From Didymella arachidicola (lineage: Eukaryota; Ascomycota; Dothideomycetes; Pleosporales; Didymellaceae), in NCBI GenBank assembly GCA_016630955.3, contig CM049989.1, forward strand, positions 806,001 to 870,000: DNA of 64,000 nt, written 5' to 3'. This document shows positions 35,801-46,984 of the stretch, in pieces. How positions within the stretch are numbered: the stretch's first letter is position 1; the number at the start of each line of letters is the position of its first letter. The position numbers and the translations under genes were made by a program. The notes under the pieces were generated by a model. That model saw only the letters and a list, made by a program, of their open reading frames with translations. It was not told where the DNA came from and made no database searches.

Positions 35801-36047
35801 CTCTGCTCTCGACGAACACATTCATATCTAAGGTGTCTCATCATGCTCTTTGCAACACCTTTTTTGCAGAAAGATTCATCGTGCTCACAGCTCATGGGAT
35901 GGTGCACAAGCTTGGAGACCCGGGTCCTGTGTTCCCGGATGTCTCGACGGTACAACATAGACAGTTGTCTCGGCACTGATGAAGATAATGTGCCTCATGC
36001 AAATAGTCATTTCATTTCGCTTACACTCATAGCTGTCACTCAAAGGG
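26821..36047. other. Nine-kilobase tract without a supported gene
   Basis: Between the 5' side of the Gln-rich regulator and the 3' end of MCCA I find no frame longer than about 170 codons free of overlap, and none with a recognisable motif. The proximal 500-1000 bp probably carry the regulator's leader intron and first exon. The GC-rich part (26.8-29 kb) gives way to ordinary composition. A 294-codon plus-strand frame reaching 36499 is antisense to MCCA for its second half and is not accepted. The tract may be regulatory DNA, contain a long leader transcript or non-coding RNA, or hold small unrecognised genes. Confidence 0.45.
32458..32481. repeat. Perfect 24-bp palindrome
   Basis: The sequence TAGCGGCCTTCTAGAAGGCCGCTA equals its own reverse complement (12 bp per arm, no loop). 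The arms begin TAGCGGCCTTCT. It lies in the gene-free tract and is not flanked by a coding region. A dimeric regulator site or chance are both possible. Confidence 0.7.
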
Positions 36048-38382
36048 TCATGACGTTCCCTCAGCATCCTCGAATTCTACGAGGGCGGTGCCAGCCTTGC
36101 ACAGATCCTGCAACAGATATCAGCTTGAGTGTTTTGCAGTTTGACCAGGGGATTGAAATCACTTACGCCTTTTCCATGCACAATCTTCTTGACCACACCA
36201 TCCATTGGGCTCCTGATTATGGTCTCCATTTTCATGCTCTCGATGACAACAAGTGGCTGATCTTTCTTCACTTGTTGGCCCTCCTCGATCTCTACTCGGA
36301 GAACCTTGCAAGGCATAGGTGCAAGCACACTGTTTGTCACATCCTGGATGCCGAGTGCCTTCTCTGCCCACTTCGGCATAGCAAGCTGGAGTCGATACTG
36401 CTTGCCTTGCTGGAACAGGGTCAGACAATCTTCGTCGCGGATAAATGTTGTAGAAAGACGGGTATGTGGATAGTACGTAGTGAGAGTGTTGTCGGATAAA
36501 CTGAATGTACTCGTGATGTTGGAGTATGTTTCTGAGCCAACTGTGACATCGAACTTGGATAGCGCACTCTGGTGGATCGTGACAGGTGTACTGGTTACAT
36601 CACCTTTACCATCAGCAGATATCTCTACTAGATCGAACTTGCGCTGCTGGAACCCAGCGCCGAAGCCGGCAGCAGATATGGGTGGGCCAGAGAAAGGATC
36701 AGATCTGCTTGAAGCAACCTCCTGGAGAGCAAGACCGAGCGCGGCCTGTGCAAACACTTCTGGTGCCGGAGGGACAGGCGTAAACAGCTCTGCATGATGT
36801 TTCCGAATGTAACCAGTCTCGACTGAGCCGGCAATGAAGTCTGGGCTGACACACATCTTCTTAATGAACTCAATATTAGTGACAGGACCAGCAACCTCGT
36901 ACTGTTCGAGAGCCGTTCGTAGTTTCTGGATCGCGGCTTCTCTTGTAGGCCCTTGAACGATCAACTTTGAGATCATGGGGTCGTAGTGGGAAGATACTTC
37001 ATCACCCGCAACAAATCCGGAGTCAATGCGGACGGTTGGTGTCGGTGTCGGTGTGCGCAGATGGAGGAGCAGGCCAGAATCAGGGATGAAGTTCATGTCA
37101 GGATTCTCGGCGTAAATCCGTGCCTCAATCGCATGGCCACGCTCTTTAATCCTCTCTTCGATCTCTTGCTGTGTGAGTGGCAGACGACCACCCTCTGCTA
37201 CGATGAGTTGCCAATGGACCAGATCTGTGCCTGTGACCATCTCGGTTACAGGATGTTCGACCTGTAGACGGGTGTTCATCTCCATGAAGAAAAACTCGCC
37301 GGTATCATTATCGAAAATGAACTCGACCGTACCGGCGCCCTCATAGCCAACTGCTAGAGCGGCTTGCCTGGCTTTCTCCCAAAGATCCTGACGGATCTCT
37401 TCAGGTAAGTGAGGCGCGGGCGATTCTTCCAGAATCTTTTGATGACGACGCTGAATACTGCAGTCACGCTCGCCGAGCGCCACACAGTTACCATGACGAT
37501 CTGCGAAGACTTGAACCTCAATGTGTCGTGGTGTGGTGATATACTTCTCGACAAGCATGACTTCGTCACCAAAGGAGTTTCGAGCTTCGCCCTTTGCTGA
37601 TGACAGCTGGTCAAAGAACTCCTGCTCAGTGTTGACAATTCGCATTCCCTTTCCGCCTCCTCCCTTAACGGCTTTGAGGAGAACAGGATAGCCAATCTTC
37701 GCTGCCTCGTTCTTCAAATGTTCGGGATTTTGCTCAGTGCCGTGGTAGCCAGGAACGCAGGGGACGCCAGCTTTAGTCATGATGTTTTTCGACTCACTGG
37801 GAAACGCTTATCAGCTACGTCAAGCTGTTGTGGTTGAACATAACATACCTCTTGCTGCCCATAGCTTCAATAGCGGAAGCTGGCGGCCCTATGAAAGTTA
37901 TACCAGCCTCCGCACATTTTTTTGCAAAGTGTGGGTTCTCGCTCAACTGCTTTGGCATCAGCGACCCGTCTTATATCGAGCCTTTTAGGCGCCTTACAAA
38001 CCCATATCCAGGATGTATGCCCTGACAGCCCCGTTCCTTTGCGATTTGTATTATTCTGTCTCCATCGAGATATGCAGAAGGGTCACCGAGGTTGACCGCA
38101 AAGGGAGAGCTTAGCGCATGCTGTGATCGAGCATCTGGATCGGTATAGAGGGTAGTGGTCCGTACGCCGTACTCTGAAGCTGTGCGGCCGACCCGACTAA
38201 AAAAATGTGTTAGCTGAGTATGTGCAAGCGTATGAACCCTCTCACAGTGCAATTTCTCCTCGGTTGGCAATCAGCACAGAAGTCAAGGCTTTGGCGGCTG
38301 GAGCTGTTGTGGAGTTGTAGCGTGTACCATTGACGGCCACGAGCTGGCGCGAGAGGTGAGTAGACTTTCGAAGGGCACGCAT
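36048..38382 (-). CDS. MCCA: Methylcrotonoyl-CoA carboxylase biotin-carrying (alpha) subunit, mitochondrial
   Basis: Five exons on the minus strand: 38382-38246, 38196-37998, 37946-37849, 37796-36167, 36107-36048; 707 aa. It carboxylates 3-methylcrotonyl-CoA, with the beta subunit, in leucine breakdown in mitochondria. The N-terminus (MRALRKSTHLSRQL) is basic and Ser-rich like a targeting peptide. Biotin carboxylase features: SVLIANRGEIALRV, GCQGIHPGYGFLSEN, IGPPASAIEAMGSKS, the ATP-grasp loop KAVKGGGGKGMRIV, HIEVQVFADRHGN, EMNTRLQVEHPVTE. The C-terminal biotinyl domain has the modified Lys in VIESMKMETI. All four introns restore family-consensus sequence across the junctions, so the model is firm. 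Pyruvate or propionyl carboxylases are ruled out by length and junction sequence. Confidence 0.94.
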
Positions 38383-38962
38383 GGTCACGGCGGCAATGCG
38401 AGGAGCTGGGAGGAGCAAATTGACTTGGATTAGAAGCTACGAAAGAACATTGTTTGTACATGTGCGGGTCAAGGCCGCATTCTTAGAGCTGGGGTATGGG
38501 GTAAGCCGCGGCTGTAAGCTTAAACCGCCCATTGCCGCGCATCCGAGCAGCTTAGCGCAGCGAGGGAAGTCACGACGCGCTCAGTTAGGTTGGAAATCGG
38601 AGAAGCTGAAAGTGAAGATGAGTTTGCGGCTCACACGTGACGAATAGGAGCTGTGACTGCTTACGCGCAGCAGCCGAGCACATGTCGAGGGTGTGAGGCG
38701 ATGGTGACAGTGAGCTTTGGGGCAGCCGTTTGACTGGCTGGACCCTGTTCGTGACGGTATTTTCACGCGCGGTCATGCGTAATCATTCAACCTACAACGA
38801 CGCCGACTCGACCATTCGACGTTTCGAAACCACACTCGCTCACATTCGAACACCGATCGACACCAGCTCCAGGCCGCCTCGACTGCTGCCGTTTGCACAC
38901 GCATCTTGCCTGTTTGTGCGACGCAAACATCTCCGCATGCAGTCCGTTGCACGAGGCCCACT
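38383..38962. promoter_or_regulatory. Divergent promoter between MCCA and acidic-protein gene
   Basis: A 580-bp gap between two head-to-head start codons. No individual site is identified with confidence. Confidence 0.5.
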
Positions 38963-40120
38963 ATGAGCGACTACGGCGACGACTACTCGGACTACGGAGA
39001 GGAATGGTTCTACGTGGAGGAGGAGTTCATTGCGGCCGATGATCTGGCAGAGCACGCCGTAGCGTCTCCGCCGCCTACAACTTACGCGGACGAGGACGCT
39101 GCTGAAGACTGGGATAGGTTCGACTATTTCAACGACCTTGAGTACGCGTCAGATGGCTACGACGACGCTGTCTTTCAGGTCCAGGACAGCAAAGGGCCAA
39201 AGACAGGAGAGAAGAGAAAGAGGCACGTAAGGCGCAGCCAGAGCAAGAAACGGCAACGGATTCAAGGAGATACAGAGGCAGCAGAGCTGGGAATGTCACC
39301 TATTGTCTGGCGCTCGCAAGCCGCCCGTGGACCTAAGCCCAAGCTGCTCGATGAGAATGCACAGTCCTACACGGTATTGCAAGATTGGAGGCAGAAGCTC
39401 AAGGATACACCGGGGTGGGCCAAAGGCTCTCCCCCTCAGTCACCAACGATGCAAGCCATGATGGAACAGAAGCTTATAGCAGATGTTATTAGCACAACAG
39501 AACCAGTGTCACCGCCATCGGAAATGGACGCAGAAGACGAAGGAGCACAGGACGACGAGATGGACATTGATCCCGGCGCATTGATGGCTGCGCTGCAAAG
39601 CCGCCTGGCTGAAGCTGGTGGCCCGCTGAGCGGTATGGATCCACAACAATTGCTGGACTTTGCCATGAGAATGGCTACAGGCAAGGATGCTGGAGACGAT
39701 ATCGCAGGCGAGATGGCGGATGCAATGCTCAACCAGGCCGAGGAAGACAACGAGGAAGACCTTGAGGCCGAAGCCAACTTGCTTAGTTGGGTAACGCAGC
39801 AGCGCAATCATGGCACCAAGCCTCTTGCAAGTGCACCTGAACCAACGGCCACCGACGACGGGGAACGACCACCAACTCCTCCAGAAGACAAAGCTAGCAC
39901 GTCCACCACCAATAGGACTGTCAGAGCCAGCCAAAGGGTCACAGAAGCTCGCTCGCAATCGAGCACGTCTCTTAAGAGGAAAGCCGGTAACGACGACGGG
40001 AGCGAAGCATCAACGAAAACTACGAAGAAACGAGCAACAAGGACATTTGATGCACCAACAGCGGCCAGTCAAGCAAGGACAGCATCGTACAGTACAACAA
40101 AAGGGGGCCGGAAGAAGTGA
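38963..40120 (+). CDS. Acidic, low-complexity fungal protein, probably nuclear
   Basis: Single exon, 385 aa from ATG at 38963 (MSDYGDDYSDYGEEWFYVEEEF). Features: a strongly acidic, Tyr/Asp/Glu-rich N-terminus, a basic NLS-like cluster near residue 85-100 (KRKRHVRRSQSKKRQR), a conserved-looking middle (SPIVWRSQAARGPKPKLLDE, VLQDWRQKLKDTPGWA), Met/Gln helices (GMDPQQLLDFAMRMATG), and a Lys/Arg/Ser/Thr-rich disordered tail ending GGRKK. I do not recognise the family. A nuclear location is inferred from composition only. Earlier in-frame codons lack a better start. It is divergent from MCCA. Confidence 0.8.
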   Translation: MSDYGDDYSDYGEEWFYVEEEFIAADDLAEHAVASPPPTTYADEDAAEDWDRFDYFNDLEYASDGYDDAVFQVQDSKGPKTGEKRKRHVRRSQSKKRQRIQGDTEAAELGMSPIVWRSQAARGPKPKLLDENAQSYTVLQDWRQKLKDTPGWAKGSPPQSPTMQAMMEQKLIADVISTTEPVSPPSEMDAEDEGAQDDEMDIDPGALMAALQSRLAEAGGPLSGMDPQQLLDFAMRMATGKDAGDDIAGEMADAMLNQAEEDNEEDLEAEANLLSWVTQQRNHGTKPLASAPEPTATDDGERPPTPPEDKASTSTTNRTVRASQRVTEARSQSSTSLKRKAGNDDGSEASTKTTKKRATRTFDAPTAASQARTASYSTTKGGRKK

Positions 40121-41092
40121 TAAACCGGCAGAGGCCCACATGATCATGAATGGTCATCTCTCTTACCCGCTGCCCTTTGGTTCTTGTTTTCTAGATGGAC
40201 ACACGCTGCAAGTCAGTTAGGTAATCGTTTGGTGTTTTCGCGAAGCCTGATTCTGACGATGTGGCGCATTGCGCATATGCAACGGAAGGATCGTCTCACG
40301 CCTTGGCAAGGATTCCCGTAGACATGGGCGCGTAAGGCGGTGTGATCATTTGCCGATACTGAGGAAGCAGGCATCATCACGCATTATCAGAGCACTTGGA
40401 TGGAAACTCCTGGAGTCGCCCTGCCATTTACCAGAACGCAGTCAACTCAGCATTGACTAAATCAAGCTTCACCGAGACCAGCTCCAGCTCAAAACCAATT
40501 GCCATGTGACCATTTAGTGCATGCTGGTTAGGCTAAAGGCGACGATGGCAATGCTGAAGGTGAAGCTGAAAGCCACCTGGGCATAGATCGCCCCTGCCAC
40601 GCTGTAGCCGTTCTCGTCACAAATACTGCATTCCTGGTGTACTTTGCCTCTTGTCTAAGAATGACCGTTGGACTCAGTTGAAACTAGTGCCGTAACTGGT
40701 CTTTAGTCGTGCAAACTCTTTTAACGCCACGGCACGGTGGAGCCGACTGCTTTCGAACAGACAAAGCCAGGCAATTCTGCGTAACGTGGGTTTACTTCTC
40801 TGTCGTCACGATTGTGATATCAGCCAATCAGCGTCGCTCCTGCCGTCTTGGACATGAGCTACAGGATTTAGTACCAGCAGCCTAACCAACAACCCACCAA
40901 GAGATCGCAGCTACGGTCGCGTAGATCCGAACGCGAGTTCCGCGGCTGGCTGGCAGGGCTAGCAAACGGTTGCCCTGCTCATAGCAGGTGCAAGTATAAT
41001 ACCCAGCCGTGCGGTCCTGCACAACCAAAAACACGCGACTCGATTTCACTCCATTGTTGTGACTCTCTCCCTTACATTGAGGCTCACACACA
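40121..41092. other. Intergenic, no supported gene
   Basis: Nearly 1 kb with short uninformative frames only. The last 200 bp would be the promoter of the transporter gene. Confidence 0.5.
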
Positions 41093-42934
41093 ATGGTTTC
41101 CCAAACCTCCGACGAATATGCCCGCGGAGACGAGAAGAAGACCTCTATTGGACTTCCAGATGGCGGTGTTGAAATTCCAATCTACAATGATGTCGAGGCA
41201 GCCTCGTCTGAGGATTTGTCGATTGGCGCAATTCTTCGCGGCACGGCAACAAAGCCTATGAATACGTTCGAGAAGAAGGCTGCGCTCATCAACGTTGAAA
41301 TCGACAAATTTGGTCTGGGCAGATATCAGATCTGTATCTGGTTCCTCTGCGGTTTCGGTTACTTCTTGGATCTGGCCTGGTAATTCAGTCAATTCAACAA
41401 CCTTTCTTACTATGCTAACAATTTATTCTTTAGGTCCCAGGGTGTGGGTCTCGCAGCTTCGGCTATCTACCAGGAGATGAATGTACCAGACAACCAGACC
41501 GGACTCATTTATACCTGCGCCAACGCTGGTCTTGCGATTGGGGCGCTCGGTTTTGGCCTTGCGGTCGATATTATCGGCAGGAAGTGGGCGTTCAATCTTA
41601 CTTGTTTGATCACCTCAATCTTTGGGTTGCTTCTGGTATGCACTAGCTCTGAACATTCCTCGACGCATTATCTGACAACAGCTTAGGCCGCTCCCAAGTA
41701 CAACTATGGTGCCATTTGTGGGATCTACTTCCTGGCATCCCTCGGTCTGGGTGGTAACATTCCCATCGATGCTACAATTGCGCTCGAATTCCTGCCGCAG
41801 AAGCGTCGCTACTTTGTCGCTCTTCTGTCCATGTGGCAGCCAATTGGTGTCGTTTTTGCCTCTGCCATCGCTCTTGGTACTACTGCCAAATGGCGCTGTG
41901 GAGCAACCCTCGACTCCTGCAAGGCTGTTGCAAACGGACAGCCATGCTGTACGGTCGGCAGCAACATGGGATGGCGTTACAACCTGATCATTCTCGGTGT
42001 TGTGACACTCGTCATCTTCTTCCTCCGATACTTCGTTTTCACATTCCATGAGTCACCCAAGTTTTTACTCAGCAGAGGCAAGGAAGCAGAAGCTATTGAA
42101 GTTCTGCACAAGATTGCCAAGTTCAACAAGGCGCCAGCACCCACACTGACTCTCGAGCACTTTGCCGCGATCGACGCTATGGACGGCGTCGTCCATGAAG
42201 AGAAGGTAACCAACCTGTCCCGCAAGGAGAAGAACAAGCAAGTCTTCAAGAATGCTGGTAAAGAGGTTACACGTTTGAAGGGCATTTTTACCAAGAAGCT
42301 CTCCTGCTTCATCTTCGTCCTGTTGGGCGTTGCTTACATGGGGGACTACTGGTCGTTCAACTTGGCGGGTAATTTCTTGCCCCTAATTCTACTACGGAAC
42401 AACGTCAACGATGGCCGTGGATCAGTCGTCGACACATACCAGCAGTACTTGATCATCTATTCGCCTGGTATCATCGGCGCTGCGCTTGCTCTATTTTCCA
42501 TCCAGATGCCGCTGCTTGGCAGGAAATGGTCGCTGGTGTTTTCTGCTGCAATGCAGGGTCTGTCAATGGCCATGTATACGCAGGTTAGGAACACTGCTGG
42601 GTATGTCGGTCTAAACGCTCTCGAGTACATCATGCAAACCGTAAGTCTTTCTCAACGTCGCATTCCAGAATAATACTGACTTGCGCTTCAGTACTTTAAC
42701 GCCGTTCTTTATGCTTCAGCGCCCGAGCTCTTCGACACTGAATATCGCGGCAGTGTCAGCGGTATGCTTTCCTGCTTGGGACGAATTGCAGGCATCGTTG
42801 CGCCTTACGCCGGTGCCCAATTGCTCGCAGACAAGAGCTCAGGCATCCTTTGGCTCGGTGCTGGTGGTATCTGGCTCTCGGCCTTGATGATGGTGTTCTT
42901 GCCTGTTGAGATGAGGAACAGGCAGATGTTTTAA
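41093..42934 (+). CDS. Major facilitator superfamily transporter, sugar/SV2-like
   Basis: Four exons: 41093-41379, 41434-41635, 41687-42640, 42692-42934; 561 aa, phases consistent. A cytosolic N-terminus of about 80 residues precedes 12 predicted membrane spans. MFS signatures: GLGRYQICIWFLCGFGYFLD (TM1), the loop 2-3 motif GLAVDIIGRKWAFN, ALEFLPQKRRYFVALLSMWQ around TM4-5, and a second-half repeat with PLLGRKWSLVFS. The loop between TM6 and TM7 is long and Lys-rich (NLSRKEKNKQVFKN). An extracytosolic loop has a Cys cluster (CGATLDSCKAVANGQPCC), as in SVOP/SV2-like carriers. The substrate cannot be told; small carboxylates or sugars are possible. Confidence 0.88.
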
Positions 42935-43496
42935 GCAGACCAGCAACTTGCACCACTCAATTTCTTTTCCGCTATAGTATGCTTCGAGTAGTATCTCAGC
43001 ACGATCATGATACCCATAGTCCTCGTAATCAAACCTACTTTTTGAAACAATCACTACTCTATAGGTGCTGTCAGTTTTGCAAAAAGACCAGGCACAAGTG
43101 CCACCAGCTCGAAGTTGTCGTTAGTATCGAGCCAAAATATTTGCATGATGAAGCTACAATAATTGCTCCGTGACCCACAGATAATAAGGAATAGGAAGGC
43201 TTGCCTCGCAGAGCTTTCACATCCAAGCCCGCTAAAAAGGGAAAGCGCATGGGATTCTGGAATGCAAGGATGTCAAAAGGTAAAAGTCGATACAGTTCTC
43301 GAATCTCCAGGACCCACAGCTGAAGTCCGAGATCCGCCCCACTTCTCAATCGCCACCAATTTTCTTAGGCGCGAAAGCTCCGCATCAATCGCCGACCACG
43401 AACACGACGCGTATCTAATGTTACGAAGATGCCTTGAGCGAACATGACTCGCCAACGACCATGATTCCCTGACCGCCAGACACCGATCTCTCGAAT
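42935..43496. other. Intergenic, no supported gene
   Basis: About 560 bp between two tandem plus-strand genes. Only short frames are present. Confidence 0.5.
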
Positions 43497-44471
43497 ATGG
43501 GTGGCCGCGGACGTGTGAAGCGCCAACAAGTCGACATTGAGGATGGCTGGACGGTTATTACCCATGGGCTGTCGAATCTTTCTGTGGGCATTGGCAAGAA
43601 GAAAGGTAAGGGCAGCAGGAACACTGCGCAAGCAGACTCCATGCCCACGGCCATAGTGCAAGGCCTCACAGCCGAGAATTTGCTCCAAGATTTTCAAAAT
43701 CGCACCGAGAAGTGGAAGACTACAAGTTGCGCAAAGCACCTCGAGAATGTGGTAGCGAGAGGAGGAAAGAATCTGACTGAGGCTGTCTGCATTGGTATCG
43801 GCAGCTTCAGTCGTGATTGGGAGCACAGACATAGAGCTATGTGGCAGCTGGTACTCTTCATGAGTGTTGTCTCCTACTGTGAGTTCTGGTCATGCCACAT
43901 CTGTATGGTTCAAGATTGTTGACCAGTCACAGTACGAAAGTCAAGCACAGAGATGAAACTCTACGCGCAAGAACCTGCCTTCACATCCGTCGACCATCAT
44001 TTCCTCTCCCTCCTCTCCGTCAACATCTGCACCGATGATATCGCTACACGTATCACACCACAATCCTTTGTCTTCAGCCCGTTCGTTGACTGGTATCTAC
44101 TGTTGCCTGTCTTCTTAAAAGACAAAGATCCACTGCTGTACGTTGGCAACGAGATTCTGGAAAATTATGGAGCATTTGCGCAGAGCGAGGAGAAGAGAGA
44201 GAAGCTGGAGGATTGTAACAGACTGGGACAAACATGGCTACAAAGGAGGGAGATGGAGAAGCTGCGGGAGTTTGAGATGCATCCGCATGCCTTCAATGGA
44301 ATGGTAGTGTACTGGATCAACACAGAAGAGGTCGAGAATACCGGCAGTGTTGGGAATAGGGACGCGGTATCTGACTTCGAAGTTGTTGAGCGGAACGACA
44401 AAGCAGATAAAGCGAGGCAGGAGGGGGATATAGAGAGCAGCATGTTACCAGAGCAGGGAACAAAGGAATGA
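43497..44471 (+). CDS. SRR1-like domain protein
   Basis: Two exons, 43497-43878 and 43927-44471, with a 48-nt intron (GTGAGT); 308 aa. The SRR1 domain is named after an Arabidopsis circadian-clock protein. Fungal relatives include yeast Ber1, linked to microtubules. Elements seen: VCIGIGSFSRDW, HRAMWQLVLFMSVV, then after the splice a KLYAQEPAFTSVDHHFL block, SFVFSPFVDWYLLLPVFL and LLYVGNEILENY. The C-terminal 90 residues are charged and disordered. Function in fungi is not established. Start MGGRGRVKRQQ is the first ATG in frame. Confidence 0.85.
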
Positions 44472-44653
44472 GGAGATGCTGTCTTTGCTAATCGGTAGCT
44501 CATAAGATTCGAAATGTGAGCGCAAGAGGAGGGGAGGTCGAGCATCTGAGCGGAGTCTTGATTCCACCGAGGAAGTATATCACCTCGAGCGAAGATTTCA
44601 GCGTAGGTATATGAATAAGCTCACTGTTCTGATCTTCATCAAAAGCAACGCAA

Positions 44654-44724
44654 GCATTCTTGGTGAAAGGGTATCATAATTGCCTTCCAAGCAATTGGCC
44701 CGGGTTCGAGTCCCGGAGAATGCA
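44654..44724 (+). tRNA. tRNA-Gly (anticodon UCC)
   Basis: A 71-nt cloverleaf with no intron. Acceptor stem GCATTCT pairs with AGAATGC; discriminator base A. D stem GTGA/TCAT, anticodon stem ATTGC/GCAAT with loop CTTCCAA, anticodon TCC. T stem CCGGG/CCCGG with loop TTCGAGT. Internal promoter boxes match: A box TGGTGAAAGGG and B box GGTTCGAGTCC. Confidence 0.96.
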
Positions 44725-44734
44725 ACAGCCGTTC

Positions 44735-44739
44735 TTTTT
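44735..44739 (+). terminator. RNA polymerase III T-run terminator
   Basis: Five consecutive T residues begin 10 nt after the tRNA 3' end, as expected for Pol III. Confidence 0.75.
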
Positions 44740-45676
44740 GCTTCATCGTCTTCATGGCTATACATCGCAATGGAGGACACTCTTTTTGCTTATGCGACGG
44801 CGCGAGAGCACCAACACACTCTCTGACAAAACGCATGTCTGCTCGGCGTCCGATTCCTTGAGGTATAATGCGAGCTGTGCTGTCTTCTGCGTTCTGGCCT
44901 TTGGGACACCAACTTCGCAAATGGCGCACATGACCTTCATCCGTACACAAGACACCACAGCAGCTCCGCAACCGCCAAGGACTGTGCAGCAAGACAATCC
45001 CATTGCAGACCAAAGATGTACAAGGCTGTTGTCGTCAGAGCGTTGACATCAGATGACCTGCACTCGTTATGAGTTCCCAGCGGCGCACCCAAGCGTTCCT
45101 GCTGTGTCTCAGGCCCAACGGGAGCGTCCGACTGTACAAGTCGCAGTTGGTTGCACCAGGGCCTCGGTTTCAAGGCAGCTGCCCGCCTACTATCGTTCTA
45201 TTGGCTTGCTTTACATTGCAAACGAATCCGGTTCAGGCATGAACTCTCGGCTCTCTGCGTTGTCGCTCGATTGCAGCTCATGGCCCCACTCCAGAACGTT
45301 GACCTGCATGTCAGAGTCGGTGAGATTTTGGGGCGAGGGACCAAATGGCCACCAAATTAGGCGTTCAATTGGTGCTTTCAAGCATGCGATTGGTTGTAGA
45401 GCAGACCTGAGGGGACTGGTCACCGACACCCTCATTTGAGCAACGATGCGCGCTAGCGATGCAGTTCGCGAGTTTGCAGGACAATAACAAAGGACTGGAA
45501 GGATAAATGTGCGATATATGTTGGTCTTGAGATACTGTTCCATTGAGCCGTGTATCTATCCTTCTGACTAGTCTCTTCAATCATTACTCTATAACGGTGG
45601 ATATACAACTACAAACAGTACCTCGTCAACCGCAAAACACATACACCGGGTGCTATACAACAAGTACCCAGGCAGA
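44740..45676. other. Intergenic, no supported gene
   Basis: About 940 bp between the tRNA and the next small protein gene. Frames up to 128 codons exist but have no motif and overlap one another. Confidence 0.45.
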
Positions 45677-46135
45677 ATGGCATCACACGAACAGCCAAGC
45701 TTCCAGCCATCACCGCCTGTGAGAACCTCGACCCTCGACTCTCAGAAGTCACTGGACTCCTTTGGACAGATATCTCCCACACCAGCACCAAGCTCACCGA
45801 CTTCGCGTGCTTTCTTCGGTGTCATCACTGGGCGCCTGCATGAACGCTCACGACGCCAATCGCGCGCAGACACATCACGAAAGCGAGCCAAGTCACCTAC
45901 GATCTTGCCGCCTGAACAACTGTCAGCGAGCCGGTCTCAGCAGGCTCAGCAGGTCTCGCAACCTACGACTACCCAAGTCTCCACGAAAGCGCCGCGACCC
46001 AGTCTGCAGGAAAACGGCAGGACGTCTACAAGTGGAAGCGATCCATGGCGCGGACGACATTCGAATGACTGGCTCTTCAACGGCTTCTCTTTCAGAGAGA
46101 CAGCAAAAGGAGCCCTGGAAAGGCGCAAGTCGTAA
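45677..46135 (+). CDS. Small Ser/Pro-rich fungal protein of unknown function
   Basis: Single exon, 152 aa from ATG at 45677 (MASHEQPSFQPSPPV). The protein is mostly disordered (Ser, Pro, Thr, Gln) with a basic stretch (RLHERSRRQSRADTSRKRAK). Its last 35 residues look structured: DPWRGRHSNDWLFNGFSFR followed by ETAKGALERRKS. A GRHSNDWLFxGFS tail seems familiar from other short Pezizomycotina proteins, but I cannot name the family. Single exon and modest length leave some doubt. Confidence 0.65.
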   Translation: MASHEQPSFQPSPPVRTSTLDSQKSLDSFGQISPTPAPSSPTSRAFFGVITGRLHERSRRQSRADTSRKRAKSPTILPPEQLSASRSQQAQQVSQPTTTQVSTKAPRPSLQENGRTSTSGSDPWRGRHSNDWLFNGFSFRETAKGALERRKS

Positions 46136-46984
46136 GTGAAGAGCCAAAGTCGTGGCAATGGGTCTGGCATTCGTTCAGGCAAGGATGGTTGCGCAGGTCG
46201 TTATGCACTTCTGTGAGGTGTGCCATCCATGACCGTCAAGAATGATGATGATAATTGAAGACTGTAGCTACATCAGACACCGCGCGGTTTGTAAACTAGA
46301 CTGTTAATTTAGATCCATGTCGTCGTTGTTGCCGTTGCACATTTCTTTTTCCATTCTTTGGATCGCGTTGGTGGCGTCTCGTTGCGCTTCCTGGCGCGCT
46401 CATCAACCGGAGATGTAGAAATTGGTTGTAGCGAGCACGAATTCAGAATGTCTTGCTTGAACGCACGTTGCGCCAGATGATTTAGATCTTGCACTGCTCT
46501 CCTTTATATAATCAGCCTTATGGTGCTTGGGTCAGAAGCTTGGGCGGCCGAGGTCGCTGCTTCCGCTCGGCGTAAGAGTACCCTGCCTCACCGCTCGCAG
46601 AGTACCTTCATGGCCTTCAGTGCACCTGTAACACTCCCGAGAGATCACAGTCTTCAAAGAAGGATTCGTCAGTATTGCGGTATCATGCGTGCCCATCTTG
46701 ATAAGCATCAGGGACGGCTCGGCATTGTCAGCGTGGAAGCTGAGTATGCGCCTGGGTCGTTTTACTCCGAAGGTGGATGACCCAGTTCGCTTCAATGCCG
46801 CGAGGTACCAGAGCCCACCAGTATTAGGAGCAACTCCGAGTCATCAATCGTACGGTTGCACCACGGCGATCGCCTCCGTAAGGTGGGGAATATAAATATA
46901 TAAGTCGCCATCGAGCATACGCTTCCCTGCAGCTCCTCTCCACCCCACATTCACCTACCCCTAGCTACCGCCAGCGATCACATC
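46136..46984. other. Intergenic with promoter of FAD oxidoreductase gene
   Basis: About 850 bp. No gene is supported; overlapping antisense frames near 46520-46795 lack motifs. The distal part contains a TATA-like element. Confidence 0.45.
46891..46904 (+). promoter_or_regulatory. TATA-box-like element upstream of FAD oxidoreductase gene
   Basis: TATAAATATATAAG lies 81 bp upstream of the start codon and is followed by a C/T-rich stretch (ctccaccccacattcacctacccc), a common arrangement in highly or conditionally expressed fungal genes. Confidence 0.6.

Noticed and set aside
35615..36499. Plus-strand frame of 294 codons
   Set aside because: Its second half is antisense to well-supported MCCA exons, and it carries no recognisable motif.
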